Assembly: GCA_004005435.1 (NCBI GenBank)
Contig: RZWH01000001.1
Span: 558,001-622,000, forward strand
Reading direction: 5' to 3'
From: Rhodobacteraceae bacterium CCMM004
GTDB lineage: Bacteria > Pseudomonadota > Alphaproteobacteria > Rhodobacterales > Rhodobacteraceae
DNA: 64,000 nt
Both the position numbers and the translations under genes were made by a program. Below, piece after piece: positions 8,854 through 17,145 of the stretch. The stretch's first letter is position 1; each line of letters begins with the position of its first letter. The notes under the pieces are model-generated. The model was not told the DNA's origin, ran no database searches, and saw nothing but the letters and a program-made list of their open reading frames with translations.

Positions 8854-9882
8854 ATGACCCCGGCGGTGCGGATCGCGGGCGTCTCCATCGTGTTCGGCCC
8901 CCGGCCGGAGGAGGCGCTGCCGATGATGGACGCGGGCCAGAGCCGGGCCGAAATCCAGGCGGCCACGGGCCAGGTGCTGGGGGTGCACGACTGCACCATC
9001 GACGTGGCCCAGGGCGAGGTGCTGGTGCTCATGGGCCTGTCCGGCTCGGGCAAATCCACCCTGCTGCGCGGGATCAACGGGCTCAATCCGCTGGCCGCTG
9101 GGACGATCACCGTCCACGACGGCGACTGGTCTTGCGAGGTCGGCGGGGCCGGGCGGCAGGATCTGCGCCGCCTGCGCCGCGAATGTGTCTCGATGGTGTT
9201 CCAGCAGTTCGGCCTCCTGCCCTGGCGCACGGTGCGCGAGAACGTCGGCCTGGGGCTGGAACTGGGCGGCGTGCCCCGCTCCGAACGCGCCGAGCGCGTG
9301 GCGCGGCAGCTCGACCTCGTGGGTCTCAGCGACTGGGCCGAGCGCAAGGTGGGCGATCTGTCGGGCGGGATGCAGCAGCGCGTGGGCCTCGCCCGCGCGT
9401 TCGCCACCGACGCGCCGATCCTTTTGATGGACGAGCCCTATTCGGCGCTCGACCCGCTGATCCGCACCCGCCTCCAGGACGAGTTGATGGACCTGCAGGA
9501 GCGTCTGCACCGCACGATCGTCTTCGTCAGCCACGACCTGGACGAGGCGTTCAAGATCGGCGACCGCATCGCCATCATGGAGGGCGGGCGCATCGTCCAG
9601 CACGGCACGCCGCGCGATATCTACCAGAACCCCTCCAACGACTATGTGGCCGACTTCGTGGCCAATATGAACCCGCTCGGTGTGCTGACGGCCCGTGACG
9701 TGATGGAACCGGGGACCGCCGGAGGGGCCACGGTGGCGCCCGAGGTGCCGATCGCGACGTTGATCGAGACCCTGGGCGACGACCACGCCGCGTCGCTGAC
9801 CGTGGCCGAGGAGGGCCGGGCGCTGGGCCGCGTCACCCGCGCATCCATCCTCAGCCGCCTCGCCGCGCCGCGCGACCGCTGA
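8854..9882 (+). CDS. choV: Choline ABC transporter ATP-binding protein ChoV
   Basis: ATPase subunit of the ProV/OpuAA family, 342 residues, powering choline import with ChoW and ChoX. Walker A is GLSGSGKST at about 60-68, the Q-loop is VFQQFGLLPWRTV, the signature is LSGGMQQRV, Walker B is ILLMDEP and the H-loop is VSHD. The C-terminal ~70 residues (VLTARDVMEPG onward) resemble a reduced CBS-like regulatory tail typical of osmoprotectant transporters. It starts at ATG 8854 after the palindrome cluster. Confidence 0.93.
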   Translation: MTPAVRIAGVSIVFGPRPEEALPMMDAGQSRAEIQAATGQVLGVHDCTIDVAQGEVLVLMGLSGSGKSTLLRGINGLNPLAAGTITVHDGDWSCEVGGAGRQDLRRLRRECVSMVFQQFGLLPWRTVRENVGLGLELGGVPRSERAERVARQLDLVGLSDWAERKVGDLSGGMQQRVGLARAFATDAPILLMDEPYSALDPLIRTRLQDELMDLQERLHRTIVFVSHDLDEAFKIGDRIAIMEGGRIVQHGTPRDIYQNPSNDYVADFVANMNPLGVLTARDVMEPGTAGGATVAPEVPIATLIETLGDDHAASLTVAEEGRALGRVTRASILSRLAAPRDR

Positions 9883-9933
9883 CCCGACCCGCCGAGCCTG
9901 TCGCGGAGCGGCGCCGGCGCAGCCCGCTTGCAA

Positions 9934-9950
9934 TTGCGAATTAGTCGCAA
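9934..9950. promoter_or_regulatory. Candidate Fur-family (Mur-type) metal operator before sitA
   Basis: A 17-bp inverted repeat with 6-base arms TTGCGA and TCGCAA around ATTAG, in an AT-richer patch 67 bases before the sitA ATG. A possible -35 element (TTGACG, 9956-9961) starts six bases later. Its form resembles Mn-responsive Mur boxes in alphaproteobacteria. Assignment to Mur is inference from the adjacent Mn-type transporter. Confidence 0.45.
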
Positions 9951-10016
9951 AACAGTTGACGCCGCCCCCCGATCTGCACTAGCTGGGGCACCACAGCAGC
10001 GGATGGGAGGACGACG

Positions 10017-10916
10017 ATGGCGACGAAGGCGATCTTGGCGGCGGCGGCCCTGGCCGGGGCCCTGGCGCTCCCCGCGGCCGCCGACGGGGAGCGGTTGAAG
10101 GTCGTGACCACCTTCACCGTCCTCGCGGACATGGCCGCCAACGTTGCCGGAGAGGCCGCCGACGTGGTGTCGATCACCAAACCGGGGGCCGAGATCCACG
10201 GCTACGCGCCGACCCCGCGCGACATCGTCCGCGCCGTCGACGCCGATCTGATCCTGTGGAACGGCCTGAACCTGGAGTTGTGGTTCGAGCAGTTCCTGAC
10301 CAGCCTCGGCGACGTGCCCTCGGCCACTCTGACCGACGGGATCGACCCGATCCCGATCGGCGCCGGCGCCTATGAGGGCAAGCCCAATCCCCACGCCTGG
10401 ATGGGGCTCGACAACGCGCTGGTCTACATCGACAATATTGCCGACGCCCTGGCCGAGCACGACCCCGAGAATGCCGAGACCTATGCCGCCAACGCCGCGG
10501 CCTATGCCGCCCGCCTGCGCCAGACCATCGAACCCCTGCGCGCGGCGATCCAGGAGATCCCCGAGGACCGCCGCTGGCTCGTCACCTGCGAGGGCGCGTT
10601 CAGCTATCTGGCCCGGGACTTCGGGATGAGGGAGCTGTATCTCTGGCCGATGAACGCCGACCAGGTGGGAACGCCGCAACAGGTCCGCGCCGTCATCGAC
10701 GGGGTGCGCGAGAACGACGTCCCGGTGGTGTTCTGCGAAAGCACGGTCAACACCGCCCCGGCCGAACAGGTCGCGCGCGAGACGGGCGCGGCCTATGGCG
10801 GCGTGCTCTACGTCGACTCGCTGTCCGAGCCGGACGGGCCGGTGCCGACCTATCTCGATCTCCTGCGGGTGACGGCATCCACCGTTGCCGAGGGCCTCAC
10901 GGCGGGGCTGCGATGA
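10017..10916 (+). CDS. sitA: Manganese-type ABC transporter substrate-binding protein SitA
   Basis: Periplasmic metal-binding protein of the cluster A-I (TroA/PsaA) family, 299 residues, with a signal peptide ending ALPAAA at about 22. The four predicted ligands are His61 ([11 protein letters not shown]), His126 (NPHAWM), Glu192 ([13 protein letters not shown]) and Asp267 (YVDSLS). The H-H-E-D set is the PsaA/MntC pattern for Mn2+; zinc proteins usually have a third histidine and a charged His-rich loop, which is absent. It is the first gene of sitABCD, with ATG/TGA overlaps downstream. Confidence 0.92.
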   Translation: MATKAILAAAALAGALALPAAADGERLKVVTTFTVLADMAANVAGEAADVVSITKPGAEIHGYAPTPRDIVRAVDADLILWNGLNLELWFEQFLTSLGDVPSATLTDGIDPIPIGAGAYEGKPNPHAWMGLDNALVYIDNIADALAEHDPENAETYAANAAAYAARLRQTIEPLRAAIQEIPEDRRWLVTCEGAFSYLARDFGMRELYLWPMNADQVGTPQQVRAVIDGVRENDVPVVFCESTVNTAPAEQVARETGAAYGGVLYVDSLSEPDGPVPTYLDLLRVTASTVAEGLTAGLR

Positions 10917-11830
10917 GCGCAAGCGCCGATACCGCCGCCGCCGCCCTGCCCGGCACCGCGGCGCCGGGGCTCGGCGCGGCGCCAGGGCTGGCCGCGCGCG
11001 ACGTCACCGTGACCTACCGCAACGGCCACACCGCGCTGTGGCACGCGAGCTTCGCCATCCCGCGCGGCAGCGTCGCCGCCCTGGTCGGGGTCAACGGCGC
11101 GGGCAAGTCGACCCTGTTCAAGGCGATCATGGGCTTCGTCCCCACCGCCGAGGGCGAGATCGAGATCCTGGGCGGATCGGTCCGCGACGCGCTGCGGGCC
11201 AACCTCGTCGCCTACGTGCCCCAGGCCGAAGAGGTCGACTGGGCCTTTCCGGTGCTGGTCGAGGACGTGGTGATGATGGGCCGCTACGGGCATATGGGGT
11301 TCTTTCGCCGCGCCCGGGGGGCCGACCGCGCCGCCGTCGCCGCGGCGCTCGACCGGGTGGGCATGGCCGACCACCGCCACCGCCAGATCGGCGAGCTGTC
11401 CGGCGGGCAACGCAAGCGGGTGTTCCTCGCCCGCGCCCTGGCCCAGGACGGCCAGGTCATCCTGCTGGACGAGCCCTTCACCGGCGTCGACGTGCGCACC
11501 GAAGAGCAGATCGTCGCGCTCTTGCGCGAGTTGCGCGCCGAGGGGCGGGTGATGCTGGTGTCCACCCACAACCTCGGGTCCGTGCCCGAGTTCTGCGACC
11601 GCACCGTGTTGGTCAAGGGCACGGTCCTGGCCCATGGCCCGACCGAAGAGGTGTTCACCCGCGACAACCTCGAACGCGCCTTCGGCGGGGTTCTGCGCCA
11701 TTTCACCCTGGGCGGCACCGACCTGCACGACGACGAGGACGCCCGCAGCGTCACCATCCTGACCGACGACGAACGCCCCTTCGTGCAATACGGCGAAATC
11801 GTGCAAAAGACATCGGACGACCCCTCTTGA
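10913..11830 (+). CDS. sitB: Manganese ABC transporter ATP-binding protein SitB
   Basis: ATPase of the metal-importer family, 305 residues. It shows Walker [10 protein letters not shown] at about 58-66, Q-loop [15 protein letters not shown], signature LSGGQRKRV and Walker B VILLDEP. The DWxFP after the Q-loop is typical of metal-type ATPases. About 20 extra Ala-rich N-terminal residues precede the ABC core; an internal start cannot be excluded, but the ATG overlaps the sitA stop by 4 bases (ATGA). It ends with a TTGA overlap into sitC. Confidence 0.93.
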   Translation: MSASADTAAAALPGTAAPGLGAAPGLAARDVTVTYRNGHTALWHASFAIPRGSVAALVGVNGAGKSTLFKAIMGFVPTAEGEIEILGGSVRDALRANLVAYVPQAEEVDWAFPVLVEDVVMMGRYGHMGFFRRARGADRAAVAAALDRVGMADHRHRQIGELSGGQRKRVFLARALAQDGQVILLDEPFTGVDVRTEEQIVALLRELRAEGRVMLVSTHNLGSVPEFCDRTVLVKGTVLAHGPTEEVFTRDNLERAFGGVLRHFTLGGTDLHDDEDARSVTILTDDERPFVQYGEIVQKTSDDPS

Positions 11831-12705
11831 GTTCGCTCATCGAGCCTTTCGGTTACGGCTACATGACCAATGCGATGTGGGTCTCCGCCCTGGTGGGCGG
11901 GGTCTGCGCTTTTCTGTCGGCCTATCTGATGCTCAAGGGGTGGTCGCTGATCGGCGACGCACTCAGCCATTCGGTGGTGCCGGGGGTGGCGGGGGCCTAC
12001 ATGCTGGGCCTGCCGTTTGCGCTGGGCGCGTTCCTCGCCGGGGGGCTGGCGGCGGCGGCGATGCTGTTTCTCTCCGACCGCTCGGGGTTGAAGCCGGACG
12101 TGATCATCGGCCTGATCTTTACCTCCTTCTTCGGCCTCGGCCTGTTCATGGTGTCGCTGAACCCGATGTCGGTGTCGGTGCAGACGATCACCATGGGCAA
12201 CATCCTGGCCATCACCCCCGAGGACACCCTGCAACTGGTGCTGATCGGGGCGGTGTCGCTGGCGGTGCTGCTGGCCAAGTGGAAGGACCTGATGGTGGTC
12301 TTCTTCGACGAGACCCATGCGCGGACCATCGGCCTGCGCCCGCAGCGGCTCAAGGCGGTGTTCTTCGTCCTGTTGTCGGCCTCGGTGGTGGCGGCGATGC
12401 AGACGGTGGGCGCGTTCCTTGTCATCGCCATGGTGGTGACCCCTGGCGCCACGGCCTACCTGCTCTGCGACCGGTTTCCCCGTCTGATCGCGGTGTCGGT
12501 GGCCATCGGCGCCGGCACCAGCTTCATCGGGGCGTATGTCAGCTATTTCCTGGACGGGGCGACGGGGGGCGTGATCGTATCGCTGCAAACCGCGATCTTC
12601 CTCGCCGCCTTCGTGCTGGCGCCCAAGCACGGGCTCCTGGCCGCGCGGCGCAAAGCGCGGGCGGCGCTGCGGCGCGACCGCCCGGCCGAGGAGCGGGCGG
12701 CATGA
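11827..12705 (+). CDS. sitC: Manganese ABC transporter permease SitC
   Basis: Inner-membrane permease of the ABC-3 family, 292 residues with about eight hydrophobic segments. The start is TTG, overlapping the sitB stop (TTGA); the residues before the first internal ATG ([13 protein letters not shown]) match the conserved family N-terminus, so the TTG is preferred over ATG 11863. The conserved stretch [23 protein letters not shown] lies near the N-terminus. Its stop overlaps the sitD ATG. Confidence 0.92.
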   Translation: MSSLIEPFGYGYMTNAMWVSALVGGVCAFLSAYLMLKGWSLIGDALSHSVVPGVAGAYMLGLPFALGAFLAGGLAAAAMLFLSDRSGLKPDVIIGLIFTSFFGLGLFMVSLNPMSVSVQTITMGNILAITPEDTLQLVLIGAVSLAVLLAKWKDLMVVFFDETHARTIGLRPQRLKAVFFVLLSASVVAAMQTVGAFLVIAMVVTPGATAYLLCDRFPRLIAVSVAIGAGTSFIGAYVSYFLDGATGGVIVSLQTAIFLAAFVLAPKHGLLAARRKARAALRRDRPAEERAA

Positions 12706-13556
12706 TCGAGATCGCCGAAACCCTCGCCCTGCCCTTCCGCTTCGGCTTCATGCAGAACGCGTTTCTGATCTCGGTGATCGTGTCGGTGCCGACGGCTCTG
12801 CTGTCGTGCTTTCTGGTGCTCAAGGGCTGGGCGCTGATGGGCGACGCGGTGGCACACGCGGTGCTGCCCGGCATCGTCCTGGCCTATGTCCTGGGCCTGC
12901 CGCTGATTCTGGGCGCCTTTGCCGCCGGGATGCTCTGCGCGGTCGCCACCGGCTATCTCGCGGGCAACAGCCGGGTCAAGCAGGACACGGTCATGGGCGT
13001 CGTGTTCTCGGGGATGTTCGGGATCGGCATCGTCCTCTACGTCTCGATCGAGACCAACGCCCATCTCGACCACATCCTGTTCGGCAACATCCTGGGCGTG
13101 GGGGCGCAGGATCTGTGGACGGCGGGCCTGATCTCGGCCGCGGTGGCGACGGCGCTGATCGTGAAGTGGCGGGATCTGCTGCTGCACAGCTTCGACCCCG
13201 CGCAGGCGCGGGCGGTGGGCCTGCCGGTGGCGGTGCTGCACTACGGCCTGTTGGCGGCGCTGTCGCTGACCATCGTGGCGACCCTGTCGGCGGCGGGCCT
13301 GATCCTGGCCATCGGCCTCTTGATCGCGCCGGGGGCGGTGGCGTTCCTGACGGTGCGGACGTTCCGCGCGATGCTCTGGGTCTCGGTCGCGGTCTGCATG
13401 GGGTCGATGGTCGCGGGCGTCTACGCGAGCTTTTGGCTCGACAGCGCGCCGGCGCCCACCATCGTGCTGATCCTCACCGCGCTGTTCCTCGCGGCCTTTG
13501 CCCGGCGGCAGGTGCTGACGCGCCGCGCCTCGGCCCGGCGGGTCGCGCGCGGCTGA
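12702..13556 (+). CDS. sitD: Manganese ABC transporter permease SitD
   Basis: Second ABC-3 family permease, 284 residues, paralogous to SitC (shared LKGWALMGDAVAHAVLPGIV motif at about 38-57). With SitC it would form the heterodimeric channel fed by SitA. It is the last gene of the operon; its stop lies 13 bases from the stop of the convergent allA, with no terminator-like hairpin between them. Confidence 0.92.
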   Translation: MIEIAETLALPFRFGFMQNAFLISVIVSVPTALLSCFLVLKGWALMGDAVAHAVLPGIVLAYVLGLPLILGAFAAGMLCAVATGYLAGNSRVKQDTVMGVVFSGMFGIGIVLYVSIETNAHLDHILFGNILGVGAQDLWTAGLISAAVATALIVKWRDLLLHSFDPAQARAVGLPVAVLHYGLLAALSLTIVATLSAAGLILAIGLLIAPGAVAFLTVRTFRAMLWVSVAVCMGSMVAGVYASFWLDSAPAPTIVLILTALFLAAFARRQVLTRRASARRVARG

Positions 13557-13569
13557 GCGGCGCCCGGGG

Positions 13570-14058
13570 TCAGAGCCCCTCGGGCCCCACCACCCGGAAC
13601 GGCACGTCGAACCAATGCTCTTCCAGGTTGGCGCCCGGGCCGATCCGGTCGATCACCGCAAAGAGCCCCGGCGCGTGCAAGGGCGTCAGCACCCCGTGCC
13701 AGGTGCCGCGGTGCAGGTTGATCCCCTGCCCCGGCGCGGTGGTAAAGGCCCGCGGCAGCCCCGGCCGGTCCCCCTGATCGTGCGCGACGGTGACCAGAAA
13801 CGACGTCAGCGACATCGGGACAAAGGCTTGGCTGCCCGCGGGGTGCCGCTCCATCATCTCGATGCGATAGGGCAGCGCCCGCGGCTTGGCCCGGAACACG
13901 CTGATCCCGGCACGGCCCTCGGAGAAGTCGACGCGGGCCAGATCGTGCCAGCGGCCGCAGAGCCCCTGGTTGATGATCCGGTCCGGCTGTCCCGCGGCCT
14001 CGATCACGTCGCCGAAGGGGGCGAAATCCTCGGGCGAGATCGGCTGGGCCACGATCAT
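13570..14058 (-). CDS. allA: Ureidoglycolate lyase
   Basis: Cleaves ureidoglycolate to glyoxylate and urea, a late step of purine/allantoin breakdown. It has 162 residues starting MIVAQPISPEDFAPFGDVIE. The cupin-like fold carries the family signature NLHRGTWHGVLTPL at about 113-126 with metal-binding histidines. An upstream in-frame extension to 14220 lacks family similarity and enters the uraH 5' region. It is divergent from uraH with about 135 bp between the starts, so the two may share control. Confidence 0.92.
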   Translation of the reverse strand: MIVAQPISPEDFAPFGDVIEAAGQPDRIINQGLCGRWHDLARVDFSEGRAGISVFRAKPRALPYRIEMMERHPAGSQAFVPMSLTSFLVTVAHDQGDRPGLPRAFTTAPGQGINLHRGTWHGVLTPLHAPGLFAVIDRIGPGANLEEHWFDVPFRVVGPEGL

Positions 14059-14193
14059 GCCGCGGGCTCCTGCGGCGCTCGGCAGGGGCATGGGGCAAGG
14101 GGGCTCAATCGGTCGCGCATCTGGCTCAGGCTTCCGTTCCGTCTGGAAGCCTTTTAGACCGAGTGGATAGCGGCAAGGCAAGAGAGGCGCGCC

Positions 14194-14547
14194 ATGGCTG
14201 AGGGCTATCTGACGACCCACGTTCTCGACACCGCCCGCGGCCTGCCCGCCGACGGCCTACAGGTGGAGCTGTTCCGGATCGAGGGCCACGAGCGGGCCCA
14301 GGTCGCCCGGACGATGACCAACGCCGACGGGCGCACCGACACGCCCATCCTGCCCCCCGACGCCTTTCAGCCCGGGATCTACGAGCTGGTGTTCCACGCC
14401 GGGGCGTATCTGGACTCCATCGGCGCGCCGGGCGGCAGCCCGCGGTTCCTGACCGACATCCCCATCCGCTTCGCCATGCGCGAGGGGCACTATCACGTGC
14501 CGCTGCTGTTGTCCCCATTCGGCTATTCCACCTACCGGGGGAGCTGA
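14194..14547 (+). CDS. uraH: 5-Hydroxyisourate hydrolase (transthyretin-like)
   Basis: Hydrolyses 5-hydroxyisourate to OHCU after urate oxidation. It has 117 residues with the expected active-site elements: HVLDTARG at about 9-16, an internal Arg in DGRTD, and the C-terminal signature YRGS. A GCAAGAGAGG-like ribosome-binding region precedes the ATG. It pairs with divergent allA, but the intermediate enzymes (OHCU decarboxylase, allantoinase, allantoicase) are not in this window. Confidence 0.95.
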   Translation: MAEGYLTTHVLDTARGLPADGLQVELFRIEGHERAQVARTMTNADGRTDTPILPPDAFQPGIYELVFHAGAYLDSIGAPGGSPRFLTDIPIRFAMREGHYHVPLLLSPFGYSTYRGS

Positions 14548-15006
14548 GGGCAGCGCTCGGGGCCCGGTCCCGGCGGGCGCCATCCTTGACGGGCGACCCA
14601 CCGCGCGCTCCGCCCCGCCCCCACGCCCCGCCCGGCCGCAGGCCGGGCAGCGCCGTCCCGCCCCCCCCCCCGGGGGCGGCGCTTCTGGCGAAGGTGGGGC
14701 GGCCGCCGCGGCGTGGATGCTTCCTGAGGCTGCCCCGCGCCGCCCGACCGCGCCCCGGCGGAACGGCGCTGCCCTTCGCTCGCCAATGACCCGTTTCCCC
14801 CACGTCGCCGAAGATCATCAGCAGATGGTCACCCGGCGCTCTGCCCCGCCCCCGCGCCCCGCCCGGCGGACACGCCGGGCAGCGCCGTCCCGCCCCCCCG
14901 GGGCGGCGCTTCTGGCGAAGGTCGCACAGCCGCCGGGACGTTGATGCTCCTGGAACCGCCCCGCGCCGCCCGACCCAGCCCCGGCGGGACGGCGCTGCCC
15001 TCGTCC
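14548..15006. repeat. Family B inverted-repeat elements, two copies (B1, B2)
   Basis: Convergent gap between uraH and the BKACE gene. Two direct copies of family B lie here in the opposite orientation to those at 50477-51029. B1 has terminal arms at 14645-14662 (GGGCAGCGCCGTCCCGCC) and 14757-14774; B2 has the same left arm at 14877-14894 and the complementary right arm GGCGGGACGGCGCTGCCC at 14983-15000. Period is about 232 bp. The interior of both reads GGCGGCGCTTCTGGCGAAGGT. B2 ends six bases before the BKACE stop. I see no gene here. Confidence 0.85.
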
Positions 15007-15840
15007 CTACGCGGCGGGGCGCAGGCCCAGGATCCGCCGCGCCTCGGCCGGGGTGGCGACCGGGCGGCCGTGGCGGGCGCAGAGCTCGGCCGTCCGCGCC
15101 ACCAGCGCGGCGTTCGAAGGGGCCAGCGTCTCGCGGTCCAGGCGCACGTTGTCTTCCATTCCCGTGCGGCAATGCCCGCCCCGGGTGATGCACCATTCGT
15201 TCAGCGTGAGCTGCGCCGCGCCGATGCCCGCCCCGCACCATTCCGCATCCGGCGCGAACCGCTTGAGCGTGGCGACGTAGAAATCGAAGATTTCCTCGTC
15301 CGGCGGCATCGCGTTCTTCACGCCCATGACGAACTGGACATAGAGCGGCGCGGCCAACCGCCCGTCCTCCGCCATCCGCGCGGCGTGGACGATGTGGCTG
15401 AGGTCGAAGGCTTCGATCTCGGGCTTGATGCCGTAGGTCTTCATCTCTCCCGCCAGCCAGTCCACCAGGTCCGGCGGGTTCTCGTAGACCCGGTTGGGAA
15501 AGTTGTTCGACCCCACGGTCAGCGACGCCATGTCCGGCGCGAGGGGCAGCATCCCGCCCCGCACCTTGCCCGCCCCCGACCGCCCGCCGGTGGAGAACTG
15601 GACGATCATACCGGGGCAATGCGCCTCGATCCCTTCCTTGAGCCGCGCGAACCTCTCGGGGTCGGAGGACGGCGACTGGTCGTCGTTGCGCACGTGCAAA
15701 TGGGCGATGGACGCCCCTGCCTCGAACGCCTCCTGCGTGCTCTCCACCTGCTCGGCGACGGTGATCGGCACCGCCGGATTGTTCTCCTTGCGCGCCACCG
15801 AGCCGGTGATCGCCACGCAGATGATGCACGGTTTCGCCAT
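15007..15840 (-). CDS. Beta-keto acid cleavage enzyme (BKACE, DUF849)
   Basis: A Zn-dependent enzyme that condenses a beta-keto acid with acetyl-CoA and cleaves it to acetoacetate plus a new CoA ester. It has 277 residues. The metal-binding HLH is at residues 47-49 (AHLHVRND), and a further conserved element is FSTGGRSGAG. I start at MAKPCIICVAITG (15840), just after a strong GGGAGGGA ribosome-binding site; an ATG at 15855 lies upstream of that site. The substrate within the BKACE family (for example 3-keto-5-aminohexanoate or dehydrocarnitine) cannot be told from sequence. It stands alone beside a tRNA gene. Confidence 0.9.
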   Translation of the reverse strand: MAKPCIICVAITGSVARKENNPAVPITVAEQVESTQEAFEAGASIAHLHVRNDDQSPSSDPERFARLKEGIEAHCPGMIVQFSTGGRSGAGKVRGGMLPLAPDMASLTVGSNNFPNRVYENPPDLVDWLAGEMKTYGIKPEIEAFDLSHIVHAARMAEDGRLAAPLYVQFVMGVKNAMPPDEEIFDFYVATLKRFAPDAEWCGAGIGAAQLTLNEWCITRGGHCRTGMEDNVRLDRETLAPSNAALVARTAELCARHGRPVATPAEARRILGLRPAA

Positions 15841-15856
15841 GGATCCCTCCCCCAAC

Positions 15857-15933
15857 TGGCGGCCCCTGAAGGATTCGAACCCTCGACCTGCCGATTAGAA
15901 GTCGGCTGCTCTATCCAACTGAGCTAAGGGGCC
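15857..15933 (-). tRNA. tRNA-Arg (anticodon TCT)
   Basis: A 77-base tRNA gene including an encoded CCA. On the minus strand it starts GGCCCCTTAGCTCAGTTGG, has the anticodon stem GCCGA/TCGGC with loop CTTCTAA (anticodon TCT, reading AGA/AGG), the T-loop GGTTCGAATCC and acceptor end AGGGGCC-G-CCA. All four stems pair. It lies 16 bases upstream of the BKACE start and 17 bases downstream of the GNAT stop, on the same strand as both. Confidence 0.97.
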
Positions 15934-15950
15934 GCTCGCAGACCGGAATG

Positions 15951-16436
15951 TCACGGATCGGGCGCGGTGTGCAAGCCGCGGGGGCGGTGCATGAACACGC
16001 TTTCGGGGTCGGCGGCGTAGCTGCCGAAGGGCGGGCACTCGGCAAAACCGTGGGCGCGGTAGAGGGCTCGTGCGGCGGCCGAGGCGTCGCGGCTGCCGGT
16101 CTCCAGCCACAGCCCCCGGTCGCCCGCCGCGGCGATCAGATGGCGCAGCATCGCGCGGCCCAGACCGCGGCCGCGCGCCGCCTCGGCCACGTGCATCGAC
16201 TTGATCTCGGCGTCGGCGGGGCCCATGGCGCTGAGCGCGCCCATGGCCAGGCAGGCGCCGTCCTCCACCGCCGCGAACAAGGTCACGACCGGAGATCCCA
16301 GACCGTCGGCGTCCAGGTTGTGATTGCTCTCGGCGGGATAGGACGCGTCGGAATGGGCCCGATGCGCCGCGATCAGAGCGGCGACGGCCGGGTCCGCGGG
16401 GTCGGCCCGCCGAATCGGTGGCGTCAGTGGGTCCAC
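15951..16436 (-). CDS. GNAT-family N-acetyltransferase
   Basis: A 161-residue acetyltransferase. Motif A with the acetyl-CoA pyrophosphate loop reads HVAEAARGRGLGRAML at about 82-97 (R-G-x-G-x-G/A form), preceded by AEIKSM. The C-terminus LYRAHGFAECPPFGSY is typical of motif B in YedL/ElaA-like GNATs. The substrate is unknown. Its start lies inside the 3' end of the NDUFS4-like gene (13-base overlap), so the two are probably cotranscribed. Confidence 0.88.
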   Translation of the reverse strand: MDPLTPPIRRADPADPAVAALIAAHRAHSDASYPAESNHNLDADGLGSPVVTLFAAVEDGACLAMGALSAMGPADAEIKSMHVAEAARGRGLGRAMLRHLIAAAGDRGLWLETGSRDASAAARALYRAHGFAECPPFGSYAADPESVFMHRPRGLHTAPDP

Positions 16437-16735
16437 GCGCCGCGGCGGTCGGTCGCGAAGTTCTCACCGTAGCCGCGCGCGCGCAGATTGGTGCGCCGCG
16501 TCTTGGGCCGCGTGACCACCGCGTCGATCCCCTTGGCCTTGGCAAAGGCCTGCGCCTCTTCGAGCGAGGCGAATCGGATGCGCACCTGCCCCGAGGTGTC
16601 CGACAGAGACGTCCAGCCCATCAGCGGATCGACCTCGCGCCGCGCCTCCGGCAGCATCTCAAGCACCCAGTCGCGGGTCTTGGCGGTCCCCGAGGACATG
16701 GCGGATTTGGCGGGGCGGTAGATGCGGGCGATCAT
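16424..16735 (-). CDS. NDUFS4-like complex I accessory protein (ETC complex I subunit)
   Basis: A 103-residue homologue of mitochondrial NDUFS4 (18-kDa subunit), found in alphaproteobacteria as a supernumerary subunit of NADH:quinone oxidoreductase. The family stretch IYRPAKSAMSSGTAKTRDWVLEM is at the N-terminus, followed by DPLMGWTSLSDTSGQVRIRF and the C-terminal RRTNLRARGYGENFA. I start at MIARIYRPAK; an ATG 42 bases upstream adds an unrelated leader. No nuo gene is near. It overlaps the GNAT gene by 13 bases. Confidence 0.92.
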   Translation of the reverse strand: MIARIYRPAKSAMSSGTAKTRDWVLEMLPEARREVDPLMGWTSLSDTSGQVRIRFASLEEAQAFAKAKGIDAVVTRPKTRRTNLRARGYGENFATDRRGAWTH

Positions 16736-17145
16736 CGCGGTCAGACCTTCCGAAGTTGCGGCTGCACTATCCGGCAACGGCCTGAAAGGTGCAAGCGCCG
16801 CCTGCCCTATCCGGCGGCGGTCCCGTGAGTGACGACTGGGGGAGGAGGAGAAGATCCTGCCGACCGGAGCACCTTGGAGCGAGGGGTGGTGGGGTGAGCG
16901 CCCCGGTCGGCAGGCCGTCTGCTGCTTGCCTGACTATTTAGACAGGTTGTCGAGGCGACCGCAAGAGCTTTCTTCCCGCAAAGGTTGTGACAAAGTCGTC
17001 GCATCCCGGGGTGGCCGGAGTCTGCCGGATGCCTGGATCCGAGTCGGCGCCGAACCGCCGGTGCAACCCCTGTCAGCAGCATCGCGCCCGCCGGGTTGAT
17101 CCTGCCGCCCAGGCGCGCATCTATGTCCCATCCCAGGAGTCGCCG
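16736..17145. other. Divergent intergenic region with a strong hairpin (16856-16914)
   Basis: A 410-bp gap between the divergent NDUFS4-like and uvrB starts. The main structure is a perfect 12-bp inverted repeat, CCTGCCGACCGG (16856-16867) with CCGGTCGGCAGG (16903-16914), around a G-rich 35-base loop. An AT-richer stretch follows (CTGACTATTTAGACAGG, near 16929-16945) that could hold a promoter toward uvrB. I see no coding frame and no convincing alphaproteobacterial SOS box (GTTC-N7-GTTC). Confidence 0.55.

Noticed and set aside
16736-17145. SOS (LexA) box before uvrB
   Set aside because: No GTTC-N7-GTTC match was found in the gap.
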